Assembly (NCBI GenBank): GCA_024698585.1
Contig: JAILRB010000011.1
Span: forward strand, 1 to 42,612
Direction of reading: 5' to 3'
Length of the DNA stretch: 42,612 nucleotides
Origin: Eubacterium sp.
GTDB lineage: Bacteria; Bacillota; Clostridia; Lachnospirales; Lachnospiraceae
Shown: positions 16,570 through 25,051 of the stretch, one piece after another
Layout: every line of letters starts with the position of its first letter
Position numbering within the stretch: the first letter of the stretch is position 1
Made by a program: the position numbers and the translations under genes
The notes under the pieces: generated by a model
What the model was told of the DNA's origin: nothing
Database searches by the model: none
The model's input: the letters and a program-made list of their open reading frames with translations, nothing else

Positions 16570-17415
16570 ATGGCTAAGATTATTGATGGAAAAGCAATTT
16601 CATTGCAGATTAAGGATGAATTAAAGAAACAGGTTGCTGCCTATAAGGAGCAGGGAATCGAAATTACAATGGCTGTTGTAAAAGTCGGAAATGATCCGGC
16701 TTCAGCAGTTTATGTAAGAAACAAGGAAAAAGCTTGTGAATATATTGGAGTGACTTCCAGAACCTTAGCGTTACCGGAAGAAACAACAGAAGAAGAATTA
16801 TTGAATACCGTGAAGGAATTAAACGAAGATCCTTCCGTAAACGGAATTCTTGTTCAGCTTCCCCTTCCAAAGCATATCGATGAAAGCAAGATTCTTCTTG
16901 CCATTGATCCAAAGAAGGACGTGGATGGATTCCATCCGGTAAACGTAGGAAAAATGGTGATTGGAGAAGATTCGTTCCTTCCATGTACACCGGCAGGAAT
17001 CATTGAAATGCTGAAGCGTTCTGATATTGATATGCAGGGCAAGGAATGTGTGGTCATCGGAAGAAGTAATATCGTAGGAAAGCCAATGGCAATTCTGATG
17101 CTTCGTGAAAATGCCACAGTAACCATTGCACATTCCAGAACAGCAGACTTAAAGGAAGTTACCAAGAGAGCAGACATCCTTGTAGCTGCAATCGGAAAGG
17201 CAAAATTCGTTACAGCTGATTATGTAAAAGAAGGTGCAGTTGTCATTGACGTAGGAATGGACCGTGACGAAAACGGAAAGCTTTGCGGAGACGTGGATTA
17301 CGATGATGTATCCAAGGTTGCTTCTGCAATCACACCGGTTCCGGGCGGTGTTGGACCGATGACGGTAACCATGCTTATGGTAAACTGCCTGCGAAGCGTT
17401 GAATTAAACAAATAG
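16570..17415 (+). CDS. folD: Methylenetetrahydrofolate dehydrogenase / methenyltetrahydrofolate cyclohydrolase
   Basis: The 281-residue protein is a full-length bifunctional FolD. The substrate-site sequence [16 protein letters not shown] with the catalytic Lys, [10 protein letters not shown], the [11 protein letters not shown] segment, the nucleotide-binding [11 protein letters not shown], and [13 protein letters not shown] are all present. It interconverts 5,10-methylene-, 5,10-methenyl- and 10-formyl-THF, usually with NADP. AGAGAGGA precedes the ATG by about 7 bases. With fhs it forms a one-carbon module whose product feeds Fmt encoded further along the same series, as well as purine and thymidylate synthesis. 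Confidence 0.98.
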   Translation: MAKIIDGKAISLQIKDELKKQVAAYKEQGIEITMAVVKVGNDPASAVYVRNKEKACEYIGVTSRTLALPEETTEEELLNTVKELNEDPSVNGILVQLPLPKHIDESKILLAIDPKKDVDGFHPVNVGKMVIGEDSFLPCTPAGIIEMLKRSDIDMQGKECVVIGRSNIVGKPMAILMLRENATVTIAHSRTADLKEVTKRADILVAAIGKAKFVTADYVKEGAVVIDVGMDRDENGKLCGDVDYDDVSKVASAITPVPGGVGPMTVTMLMVNCLRSVELNK

Positions 17416-17447
17416 TTTTTTAACAGGTCAAAGAGGGAGGAGAAGAT

Positions 17448-19679
17448 TTGAAATTTGCAAATATTATCATTGATATTTCTCATGAAAAATTAGATCGTCC
17501 CTTTGGTTACATCATTCCGGAAGCACTGGAGGATGTGATTCAAGTTGGAAGCTCCGTGAAGATTCCTTTTGGAAGAGGAAACCGGATGATTCGCGGTTAT
17601 GTGATTGAAATCGTGGAGCAGCCATCCTTTGAACTTCAGAAAATGAAATATATTGATTCCGTGGAAGAAAATGCCACAGCCATTGAAGGTCAGCTAATTC
17701 AATTGGCATGGTGGATTAAGGAAAACTATGGTTCCACCATGAATCAGGCATTAAAGACGGTGATTCCCGTGAAGCGTAAGATTCAGGAACGAACAGTGAC
17801 GACCATTGTTCTGAACTTATCGGAGCCGGAAGTGGAGGAAAAGCTTGCGGCGTATGAAAAGAAAAATGCCAGGGCAAGAGTTCGACTTCTGACGGAATTA
17901 AGAACCACCCCACGACTTCCGAAAAGTCTGGTGGTGGACAAACTTAATATCTCTGACAGTACCTTGAAGGCAATGGAAAAACTGGGAGATATTCAGATTG
18001 AAAAAAATAAGCAATATCGAAACCCTGTAGAGCAGGTGGAAACAAAGGCTTATGGAATTATATTAAATGAAGAGCAAAAGACCGTGGTGGATAATATCCG
18101 AAAGACCATGGATTTTCAAAAGAAACCGGAACTGAACATTCACCTGATTCATGGTGTGACGGGAAGTGGTAAGACAGAAGTTTACATGGACCTGATTGAA
18201 TATACCATTCAGCAGGGAAAGTCAGTGATTGTGCTGATTCCGGAAATTGCCTTGACCTATCAGACCGTGATGCGATTCACGAAACGATTTGGAAATCAGG
18301 TATCCATTATTAATTCAAGGCTTTCCCAAGGAGAACGATACGATCAATTTGAACGGGCAAAAAACGGTGAAATCAAAATCATGATTGGTCCTCGCTCCGC
18401 ATTGTTTACTCCGTTTTCAAATTTGGGGCTCATTGTAATTGATGAAGAACATGAAGGGGCATATAAGAGTGAGTCGGTTCCGAAATATAATGCCATTGAA
18501 GTGGCACAAAAGCGAATCGCAGACACCGGAGCTACTTTGGTTCTAGGCTCTGCTACACCGTCCATGGAATCCTTCTATCGGGCGGAAAAGGGATTGTATA
18601 AGCTTCATCAATTAACACGGCGTGGGAAAGGAAAAATGGCGGAGGTTTCTGTAGTGGACCTTAGGGAAGAATTACAGAAAGGAAATAAGTCCATTTTCAG
18701 TGAAGAATTAAAAACATTGATGGAAGAACGTTTGCAGAAAAAAGAGCAGACTATGTTGTTTATTAACCGGCGAGGGTATGCAGGGTTTGTTTCTTGTAGG
18801 GATTGTGGAAAATCATTGCGCTGTCCCCACTGTGATGTAACCTTGAAACTTCATCGCAACCGGAAACTGATTTGTCATTATTGTGGACATACGGAAGATT
18901 TGCCGGGATTGTGCCCAAGCTGTGGTTCCAAGTATCTGGGAGGGTTCGGGATTGGAACCCAACAGATTGAAACCATGTTACGCAGGGAATTTCCACAAGC
19001 AAGGATACTTCGAATGGATGCAGATACCACCAATGGAAAGGGAGGGCATGAAGAAATTCTTTCCGCCTTTGCCGATGGAAAAGCAGACATTCTGGTTGGA
19101 ACCCAGATGATTGTCAAGGGACATGATTTCCCAAATGTGACATTGGTGGGAGTGATTGCAGCAGATTTATCCCTGTACGAATCAGACTTTCGTGCTACAG
19201 AACGAACCTTTCAGCTACTTTGTCAGGCGGTTGGAAGAGCAGGACGTGGCAGTAAGCCGGGAAACGCAGTGATTCAGACCTATGCACCGGATCATTACAG
19301 CATCCAGACCGCAGCCGCCCAGGATTATCAGGCATTCTTCGAGGAAGAGATGGCTTACCGCAGTCTTATGGGGTATCCACCGGTAGAAAACATGTTGTGT
19401 GTTCTGCTGATGAGTGAAAATAAGAAGGAACTGGATGAAGGCACGGAAGAACTGCTTGTTCATATCCGTAAGGTGAAAGAAAATCAGTTGGAGAAACTGA
19501 TGGTGATTGGACCGGCCACTCCACCGGTGAGTAAAATCAAGGATGTGTACCGGAATGTTATTTACCTGAAAGATCACAGAAGACAAAATCTGGTGGCAAT
19601 CAAGGACTATTTGGAAGGTATTACAAATGGTTCACAGAAATTTAAAAATATTCGTATACAATACGATTTTAATATGTAA
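17448..19679 (+). CDS. priA: Primosomal protein N', replication restart helicase
   Basis: The 743-residue protein has the PriA order of domains: an N-terminal 3'-DNA-binding domain (ANIIIDISHEKLDRPFGYI), a winged helix, the SF2 helicase core with Walker A (GVTGSGKTEVYM), DEEH box, and GSATPSMES, and a zinc-binding insertion with eight Cys in four CxxC pairs (CRDCGKSLRCPHC, CHYCGH, CPSCGSKY). It reloads the replicative helicase at stalled forks. The start is TTG, supported by GGGAGGAG 7 bases upstream and by the family N-terminus. There is no terminator between it and def, which matches the conserved priA-def-fmt order of Firmicutes. Confidence 0.97.
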   Translation: MKFANIIIDISHEKLDRPFGYIIPEALEDVIQVGSSVKIPFGRGNRMIRGYVIEIVEQPSFELQKMKYIDSVEENATAIEGQLIQLAWWIKENYGSTMNQALKTVIPVKRKIQERTVTTIVLNLSEPEVEEKLAAYEKKNARARVRLLTELRTTPRLPKSLVVDKLNISDSTLKAMEKLGDIQIEKNKQYRNPVEQVETKAYGIILNEEQKTVVDNIRKTMDFQKKPELNIHLIHGVTGSGKTEVYMDLIEYTIQQGKSVIVLIPEIALTYQTVMRFTKRFGNQVSIINSRLSQGERYDQFERAKNGEIKIMIGPRSALFTPFSNLGLIVIDEEHEGAYKSESVPKYNAIEVAQKRIADTGATLVLGSATPSMESFYRAEKGLYKLHQLTRRGKGKMAEVSVVDLREELQKGNKSIFSEELKTLMEERLQKKEQTMLFINRRGYAGFVSCRDCGKSLRCPHCDVTLKLHRNRKLICHYCGHTEDLPGLCPSCGSKYLGGFGIGTQQIETMLRREFPQARILRMDADTTNGKGGHEEILSAFADGKADILVGTQMIVKGHDFPNVTLVGVIAADLSLYESDFRATERTFQLLCQAVGRAGRGSKPGNAVIQTYAPDHYSIQTAAAQDYQAFFEEEMAYRSLMGYPPVENMLCVLLMSENKKELDEGTEELLVHIRKVKENQLEKLMVIGPATPPVSKIKDVYRNVIYLKDHRRQNLVAIKDYLEGITNGSQKFKNIRIQYDFNM

Positions 19680-19716
19680 ATAGATTCTACAAAAGAATTG
19701 AAGGGAAGGTAAAAAA

Positions 19717-20211
19717 ATGGCTATTAGAAATATTCGTGAATTAGGAGATGCGTCCTTACGCAAAATCTGTAAACCGGTAAAGGAAGTAAATTCTAGAACC
19801 ATGGATTTGATTGATGATATGTTTGAGACCATGTATGAAGCCAATGGTGTGGGACTGGCAGCACCACAGGTTGGAATTTTAAAGAGAATCTTCGTAATTG
19901 ACTGCGGGGATGAAGAAGGAAATTCAGTGCCATATGTTTTCATCAACCCGGAAATCATCGATCGTGAAGGCGTGCAGGTGGACTTTGAAGGTTGTCTCAG
20001 TGTTCCGGGAAAATCCGGAAAGGTTCCGAGAGCCTTAAAGGTAACGGTTCGTGCCTTTGACGAAAACATGGAAGAATTTGAATTAGAAGCAGAAGGATTA
20101 TTAGCTCGATGCATTCAGCATGAAAATGATCATTTAGATGGAATTGTCTATGTAGATAAAGTAGAAGGTGAAATCTACGACAATTCAGAATTGTATGGAG
20201 AGGAAGAATAA
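19717..20211 (+). CDS. def: Peptide deformylase
   Basis: The 164-residue protein has all three deformylase motifs: GVGLAAPQVGI (motif 1), EGCLSVPG (motif 2, with the metal-binding Cys) and QHENDHLDGI (motif 3, the HExxH-type metal site with catalytic Glu). It removes the formyl group from the N-terminal Met of new proteins at the ribosome exit. The length and the absence of the typical insertion suggest a type 1-like enzyme. GGGAAGG gives the ribosome binding site. The stop codon is one base away from the TTG start of fmt. Confidence 0.97.
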   Translation: MAIRNIRELGDASLRKICKPVKEVNSRTMDLIDDMFETMYEANGVGLAAPQVGILKRIFVIDCGDEEGNSVPYVFINPEIIDREGVQVDFEGCLSVPGKSGKVPRALKVTVRAFDENMEEFELEAEGLLARCIQHENDHLDGIVYVDKVEGEIYDNSELYGEEE

Positions 20212-20212
20212 T

Positions 20213-21139
20213 TTGAGAGTTGTATTTATGGGAACGCCGGATTTTTCCGTGCCGGCATTGGAAAAAATAGCACAGGTACATGAAGTGGTTGGTGTGGTAA
20301 CACAGCAGGATCGTCCAAAGGGACGTGGACACAAGATGCAGTTTACACCGGTCAAAGAAAAAGCAGTGGAACTGAACCTTCCGGTATATCAGCCGGAAAA
20401 GGTTAAGGCACCGGAGTTCGTTCAGGTTTTAAAAGAACTGAATCCGGATGTAATCGTTGTCATTGCTTTCGGACAGATTGTATCCAAGGAAATTTTGGAT
20501 TTACCAAAGTATGGATGTATTAATGTGCATGCCTCCTTACTTCCGAAATACCGGGGTGCGGCACCAATTCAGTGGGCGGTTATCAATGGTGACAAGGAAA
20601 GTGGTGTAACCACAATGGTTATGGCAGAAGGCATTGATACCGGTGATATGTTAGACAAGACAGTGGTTACCTTGAGTCCTGAGGAGACCGGCGGAAGCCT
20701 GTTTGACAGACTTTCCGTAACGGGTGCGGAACTGATTGTGGAAACCTTAGAAAAATTAGAAAAGGGGACGGCAGTTCGTACACCGCAGAAGGAAGAGGAA
20801 GCAACGCACGTAGGGAAAATCACAAAAGATTTGGGACAGATTGATTTCCAAAAATCAGCAGTGGAAATTGAACGCCTGGTTCGTGGATTAAATCCATGGC
20901 CAAGTGCTTATACGAAATTAGAGGGAAAAACTTTAAAGATCTGGAAAGGGGAAGTGTTGGAAGGTGCATGCAATGAAGCGCCGGGAACCATCCTCTGTGC
21001 AGATAAGAAGGGAATTCAGGTTGCCACCGGCGATGGGATTCTTAATATTTTGGAACTGCAGGCGGAAGGGAAGAAACGTATGAGCGTCAGGGACTTCCTG
21101 AACGGATACGAAATCTCTGCTTCCATGTTAGGTGAATAG
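20213..21139 (+). CDS. fmt: Methionyl-tRNA formyltransferase
   Basis: The 308-residue protein begins MRVVFMGTPDFSVPALEKI, the standard Fmt N-terminus, and contains HASLLPKYRGAAPIQWAVINGD with the catalytic Asn/His/Asp region and the C-terminal OB-like domain. It transfers the formyl group of 10-formyl-THF to initiator Met-tRNA. The start is taken as TTG at 20213, because the family N-terminus starts there and GGAGAGGAAG (20197-20206, inside def) is a fitting ribosome binding site; in-frame starts further up would lie in def. Coupling with def is thus tight. Confidence 0.96.
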   Translation: MRVVFMGTPDFSVPALEKIAQVHEVVGVVTQQDRPKGRGHKMQFTPVKEKAVELNLPVYQPEKVKAPEFVQVLKELNPDVIVVIAFGQIVSKEILDLPKYGCINVHASLLPKYRGAAPIQWAVINGDKESGVTTMVMAEGIDTGDMLDKTVVTLSPEETGGSLFDRLSVTGAELIVETLEKLEKGTAVRTPQKEEEATHVGKITKDLGQIDFQKSAVEIERLVRGLNPWPSAYTKLEGKTLKIWKGEVLEGACNEAPGTILCADKKGIQVATGDGILNILELQAEGKKRMSVRDFLNGYEISASMLGE

Positions 21140-21150
21140 GGGGGAAAACA

Positions 21151-21870
21151 ATGTTTTACGGTTATTATCTTGATTGGACTTATATCTTAGTAATTATTGG
21201 TGCAATTCTTTGTATGGTTGCATCATCCAATGTGAATTCGACTTACCGAAAGTATGCAAGAATCCGCAATCGTTCCGGTATTACCGGAGCACAGGCGGCA
21301 AAGATGATTTTGGATGCCCAGGGGATTTATGATGTGCGAATTGAACATATTCGTGGGAATTTGACAGATAATTACGATCCTTCGAATAAGGTGGTACACC
21401 TTTCGGATACAACCTACAATTCGGACAGCGTGGCAGCAGTTGGAGTAGCAGCCCATGAGTGCGGTCATGTAATTCAGCACCATAAGGGATATGCTCCGAT
21501 TGCAGTCAGAAATGCTATTTTGCCTTTGGCAAACGGTGGAGCAAAGTTGTCCTGGATTCTGATTATTGTAGGCGTAGTCCTGACAGGAATCGGAACAGGA
21601 GGCGCAGGAAACCTGATTATCCACGTGGGAATTCTGGCTTTCTCCATGGCAGTGTTATTTCAGATTGTTACATTGCCTGTGGAATTTAATGCTTCCAGTC
21701 GTGCTTTGAAAATTCTGGGGGAATCCGGAATGTTTGACAGGACGGAAGTGGGACAGACGAAAAAGGTGTTAAGAGCAGCAGCGTTAACTTATGTGGCAGC
21801 AGCAGCATCTTCTATTTTGCAGTTGCTTCGATTACTGATTATCTTTGGCGGAGGCAGAAGTGATGACTAA
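21151..21870 (+). CDS. YugP-type membrane zinc metalloprotease
   Basis: The 239-residue protein belongs to the neutral zinc metallopeptidase family that includes Bacillus YugP. It has an N-terminal membrane helix (about residues 7-25), a soluble part with AAHECGHVIQHH (HExxH zinc motif near residue 106), two further membrane helices at about 125-180, and a C-terminal one near 210-232. Processing of membrane or exported proteins is likely, but the substrate is unknown. It sits between fmt and rsmB, where Bacillus subtilis has no such gene, and overlaps the rsmB start by 8 bases, so it is a stable part of this operon. Confidence 0.88.
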   Translation: MFYGYYLDWTYILVIIGAILCMVASSNVNSTYRKYARIRNRSGITGAQAAKMILDAQGIYDVRIEHIRGNLTDNYDPSNKVVHLSDTTYNSDSVAAVGVAAHECGHVIQHHKGYAPIAVRNAILPLANGGAKLSWILIIVGVVLTGIGTGGAGNLIIHVGILAFSMAVLFQIVTLPVEFNASSRALKILGESGMFDRTEVGQTKKVLRAAALTYVAAAASSILQLLRLLIIFGGGRSDD

Positions 21871-23215
21871 GCAACCGATTAATTTAAGAAATGCCGTATT
21901 GTCCATGCTTTTGGAAACGGCAAAAGGTGAAAAAAGTCATATTGTCTTAAAGCACTATCTGGATCAGCATGGAGACCTGGAAAAACAGGAACGGGCATTT
22001 ATTACCCGATTGTTTGATGGAACCATAGAACGACAGATTGAATTAGATTATATCATTAATCAAATTTCTAAAACGAAAACAAAAAAGATGAAACCGGTGA
22101 TTCTTCAGATTTTACGAATGTCGGTTTATCAGTTGAAATATATGGATTCCGTACCGGAATTTGCGGTATGCAATGAAGCAGTGAAATTGGCAGGGAAACG
22201 TGGCTTCGGAACATTGAAAGGCTTTATTAATGGAGTACTTAGAAATGTGGCGAAACAGATGGACACCCTGGAACTGCCGAAAGAGGAACTGGAACGGTTA
22301 TCCGTACAGTATTCCGTTCCGAAATGGATGCTGGAATTGTGGAAACAGGATTTTGGCATGGAACAGGTACGGGAGATTTTAGCGCATCTTTATGAGGAAC
22401 GACAGACTACGCTTCGAATCCAGCTTTCTGCAAGGTCAGGAGATAAAGAGACATTCATTGAAGCAGTGAAAGATTCCCTGAAGGTGGAAGGGAGTACTGT
22501 TACGGATACCATCTTACCGAATGTAATCCGAATCAGTGATTATGATTCCCTGGGACGTCTCAGTGCTTTTCGAAACGGATGGGTTGTGGTACAGGATTTG
22601 AGCTCTGTTCTGGCATCAGTTGTGGCAGCTCCAAAGAAAGGGGCACAGGTCATTGATGTTTGTGCAGCTCCCGGAGGAAAAAGTCTTTGTGTGGCAGATT
22701 TGTTAGAAAACACAGGAAACGTTGATGCCAGAGACCTGACAGAAAAGAAGGTTCAGTTAATTAATGAAAATATTCAAAGAACCGGAATGAAAAATGTAAC
22801 GGCAAAGGTAGCAGATGCCACAAAACTTGATGAGGCATCTATTGAAGCCGCGGATGTGGTTATTGCAGATTTACCATGTTCCGGACTTGGTGTTATTGCA
22901 AATAAAAGTGATATAAAATATAATGTCTCTTTGGAACAGATAGAGGAATTATCGAAACTTCAAAGAGAAATCCTGAAGGTGGTTTCTAAGTATGTGAAGC
23001 CGGGTGGAACATTGGTTTATAGTACCTGTACGGTGAACAAAAAGGAAAACGAAGAAAACGCTTTGTGGATTGAACAGGAATTGGGATTTACGCCGAAAGG
23101 ATTTCCGGAGGAGTTTCCAAAAGAATTGCTGACTGACAGTAATATGAATCAGTTGCAAATCTTTCCTGGAGAACTGGGAATGGATGGCTTCTTTATTTCC
23201 TTATTCCAAAAGTAG
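21863..23215 (+). CDS. rsmB: 16S rRNA m5C967 methyltransferase
   Basis: The 450-residue protein has an N-terminal NusB-like RNA-binding domain (residues about 5-135) and a C-terminal Rossmann methyltransferase. The SAM site is DVCAAPGGKS, followed by ADLPCSGLGV with the Cys of the PC motif and YSTCTVNKKENE with the catalytic TC Cys. It modifies 16S rRNA at the position equivalent to C967. The ATG at 21863 is preferred because GGAGG (21850-21854) is 8 bases upstream; a GTG directly before it is also possible. It overlaps the metalloprotease gene before it and touches the rlmN frame after it. Confidence 0.95.
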   Translation: MTKQPINLRNAVLSMLLETAKGEKSHIVLKHYLDQHGDLEKQERAFITRLFDGTIERQIELDYIINQISKTKTKKMKPVILQILRMSVYQLKYMDSVPEFAVCNEAVKLAGKRGFGTLKGFINGVLRNVAKQMDTLELPKEELERLSVQYSVPKWMLELWKQDFGMEQVREILAHLYEERQTTLRIQLSARSGDKETFIEAVKDSLKVEGSTVTDTILPNVIRISDYDSLGRLSAFRNGWVVVQDLSSVLASVVAAPKKGAQVIDVCAAPGGKSLCVADLLENTGNVDARDLTEKKVQLINENIQRTGMKNVTAKVADATKLDEASIEAADVVIADLPCSGLGVIANKSDIKYNVSLEQIEELSKLQREILKVVSKYVKPGGTLVYSTCTVNKKENEENALWIEQELGFTPKGFPEEFPKELLTDSNMNQLQIFPGELGMDGFFISLFQK

Positions 23216-23229
23216 TGAGAGTGTGTAAG

Positions 23230-24288
23230 ATGGAAGACAAGAAAGATATTAAATCTTACAATTACATAGAGTTAGAACAGGAAATGAAGGCAATGGGAGA
23301 AAAAGCTTTTCGCGCAAAGCAGATATACCAGTGGCTTCATAAGGAACGGGTGAAATCCTTTGATGAAATGACAAATCTGTCAAAGGCATTACGGGAAAAA
23401 CTGTCTGAGAATTTTATGATTAACACCTTGGAACAGGTGGATGTATTGATTTCAAAGATTGACGGAACGAGAAAATATTTGTTCCGCATTCAGGGAGGCT
23501 CCATCATTGAGAGTGTGTTCATGAAATATCACCACGGAAATTCCGTTTGTATTTCTACCCAGTCCGGGTGCCGTATGGGATGTAAGTTCTGTGCATCTAC
23601 ATTAAACGGCCTGGAACGAAATCTGACACCTTCCGATTTATTGGAGCAGATTTACCGGATTGAAGAAGATACGGGAGAAAAAGTTTCCAACATTGTGTTA
23701 ATGGGCAGTGGAGAACCTATGGATAATTTTGACAATGTTGTGAAATTCCTGGGCATGATTACCGATGAATACGGAAAGAATCTCAGTCAAAGAAACATCA
23801 CCGTTTCCACTTGCGGCCTGGTTCCGAAAATCAGGGAACTGGCGGATATGAAATTACAGATTACTCTGGCACTTTCCTTGCATGCATCGGATGATGAAAC
23901 ACGAAAGGAACTGATGCCGATTGCCAATAAATATACCATTGATGAGGTGCTGGATGCCTGTCGGTATTATTTTGACCAGACCGGTCGCCGAATCACCTTT
24001 GAGTATAGTTTGGTGGCAGGGGTCAATGATACTGTGGAAGAAGCGCAGAAACTGGCAAATCTCGTGAAAAGAATCAATTGTCATGTAAATTTGATTCCGG
24101 TAAATCCAATCAAGGAAAGAGACTTTGTGCAGTCAGAAAATAAAGCAGTTCAGGCATTTAAATCAAGGCTTGAAAAAAATAAAATAAATGCTACCATAAG
24201 AAGAGAGATGGGCAGGGACATTAATGGTGCCTGCGGACAGCTTAGAAATGAAGTTATGAAAAAAGGAGAGGAGGTTCGAAATGTCTGA
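23230..24288 (+). CDS. rlmN: Dual-specificity 23S rRNA/tRNA adenine C2 methyltransferase (radical SAM)
   Basis: The 352-residue enzyme carries the radical SAM cluster SGCRMGCKFCAST (CxxxCxxC), the GSGEPMDNFDNV motif, and the C-terminal Cys in INGACGQLR that takes part in methyl transfer; the other catalytic Cys candidate is in VSTCGLVPKI region or nearby. It makes 2-methyladenosine in 23S rRNA (A2503) and in some tRNAs. The ATG at 23230 is chosen; an in-frame GTG at 23215 touches the rsmB stop and lacks a ribosome binding site. The end overlaps the phosphatase gene by 8 bases. Confidence 0.95.
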   Translation: MEDKKDIKSYNYIELEQEMKAMGEKAFRAKQIYQWLHKERVKSFDEMTNLSKALREKLSENFMINTLEQVDVLISKIDGTRKYLFRIQGGSIIESVFMKYHHGNSVCISTQSGCRMGCKFCASTLNGLERNLTPSDLLEQIYRIEEDTGEKVSNIVLMGSGEPMDNFDNVVKFLGMITDEYGKNLSQRNITVSTCGLVPKIRELADMKLQITLALSLHASDDETRKELMPIANKYTIDEVLDACRYYFDQTGRRITFEYSLVAGVNDTVEEAQKLANLVKRINCHVNLIPVNPIKERDFVQSENKAVQAFKSRLEKNKINATIRREMGRDINGACGQLRNEVMKKGEEVRNV

Positions 24289-25051
24289 GAATAAAATAAA
24301 TGCATTTGGAAAAACAGATGTAGGGCTGATGCGTACGATTAATCAGGACAGCATCTTCATATCGACATCACCGGTTGGAAAACTTCCGAACCTTTTCATT
24401 GTTGCGGATGGAATGGGTGGTCATAAGGCCGGGGACGTTGCTTCCAGAGAAGCGATTGAACGATTTGTAAAGTATGCCTGTACGACCCATATGTCTGATC
24501 CGGCGAATGTGCTGGATTCCGGAATTATTTCGATTAACCAGGATATTTATGAAATGGCAAATTCCAATAAGGATTACAATGGAATGGGAACCACTTTTGT
24601 GGCAGCCTGCATTGTGGACCGCCATGTGTATATTGCTAATGTAGGAGACAGCAGATTATATCTGGTTAATAACGACATTCATCAAATTACAAGAGACCAT
24701 TCTCTGGTAGAGGATATGGTGCGTATGGGAATGCTTCAGAAGATGGAAGCGAGAACCCACTTTAATAAGAATGTCATTACAAAGGCCATTGGAGTTGCAG
24801 AAGATAAAACATCCACCCCGGATATCTTTGAAATTGAGATTGAACCGGGCGATCGTTTACTGCTGTGTTCTGATGGATTGACCAATATGGTCGAAGATTA
24901 TGAAATGAAAAAAATCATAAAGAACAGTGTGTCTATTGAAGAAGCTGTTACAAAACTGATTCAGCAGGCGAACGAGAACGGTGGAAAGGATAATATTTCT
25001 GCAATTATTGTTGATGCTTGTGTTGAGGACACATTGGGAGGGAATTCATGA
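24281..25051 (+). CDS. prpC: PP2C-type serine/threonine phosphatase
   Basis: The 256-residue protein is a stand-alone bacterial PP2C (PrpC/Stp1 type). The metal-binding and catalytic signatures are in order: GLMRTINQDS, VADGMGGHKAGDVAS, GMGTTFVAA, ANVGDSRLYL, ITRDHSLVEDM, LLLCSDGLTNMV and GGKDNISAIIV. It reverses phosphorylation by the adjacent PASTA kinase, in the cytosol. A strong GGAGAGGAGG lies just before the ATG. It overlaps rlmN by 8 bases and pknB by 4 bases (ATGA type), so kinase and phosphatase are translationally coupled. Confidence 0.97.
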   Translation: MSENKINAFGKTDVGLMRTINQDSIFISTSPVGKLPNLFIVADGMGGHKAGDVASREAIERFVKYACTTHMSDPANVLDSGIISINQDIYEMANSNKDYNGMGTTFVAACIVDRHVYIANVGDSRLYLVNNDIHQITRDHSLVEDMVRMGMLQKMEARTHFNKNVITKAIGVAEDKTSTPDIFEIEIEPGDRLLLCSDGLTNMVEDYEMKKIIKNSVSIEEAVTKLIQQANENGGKDNISAIIVDACVEDTLGGNS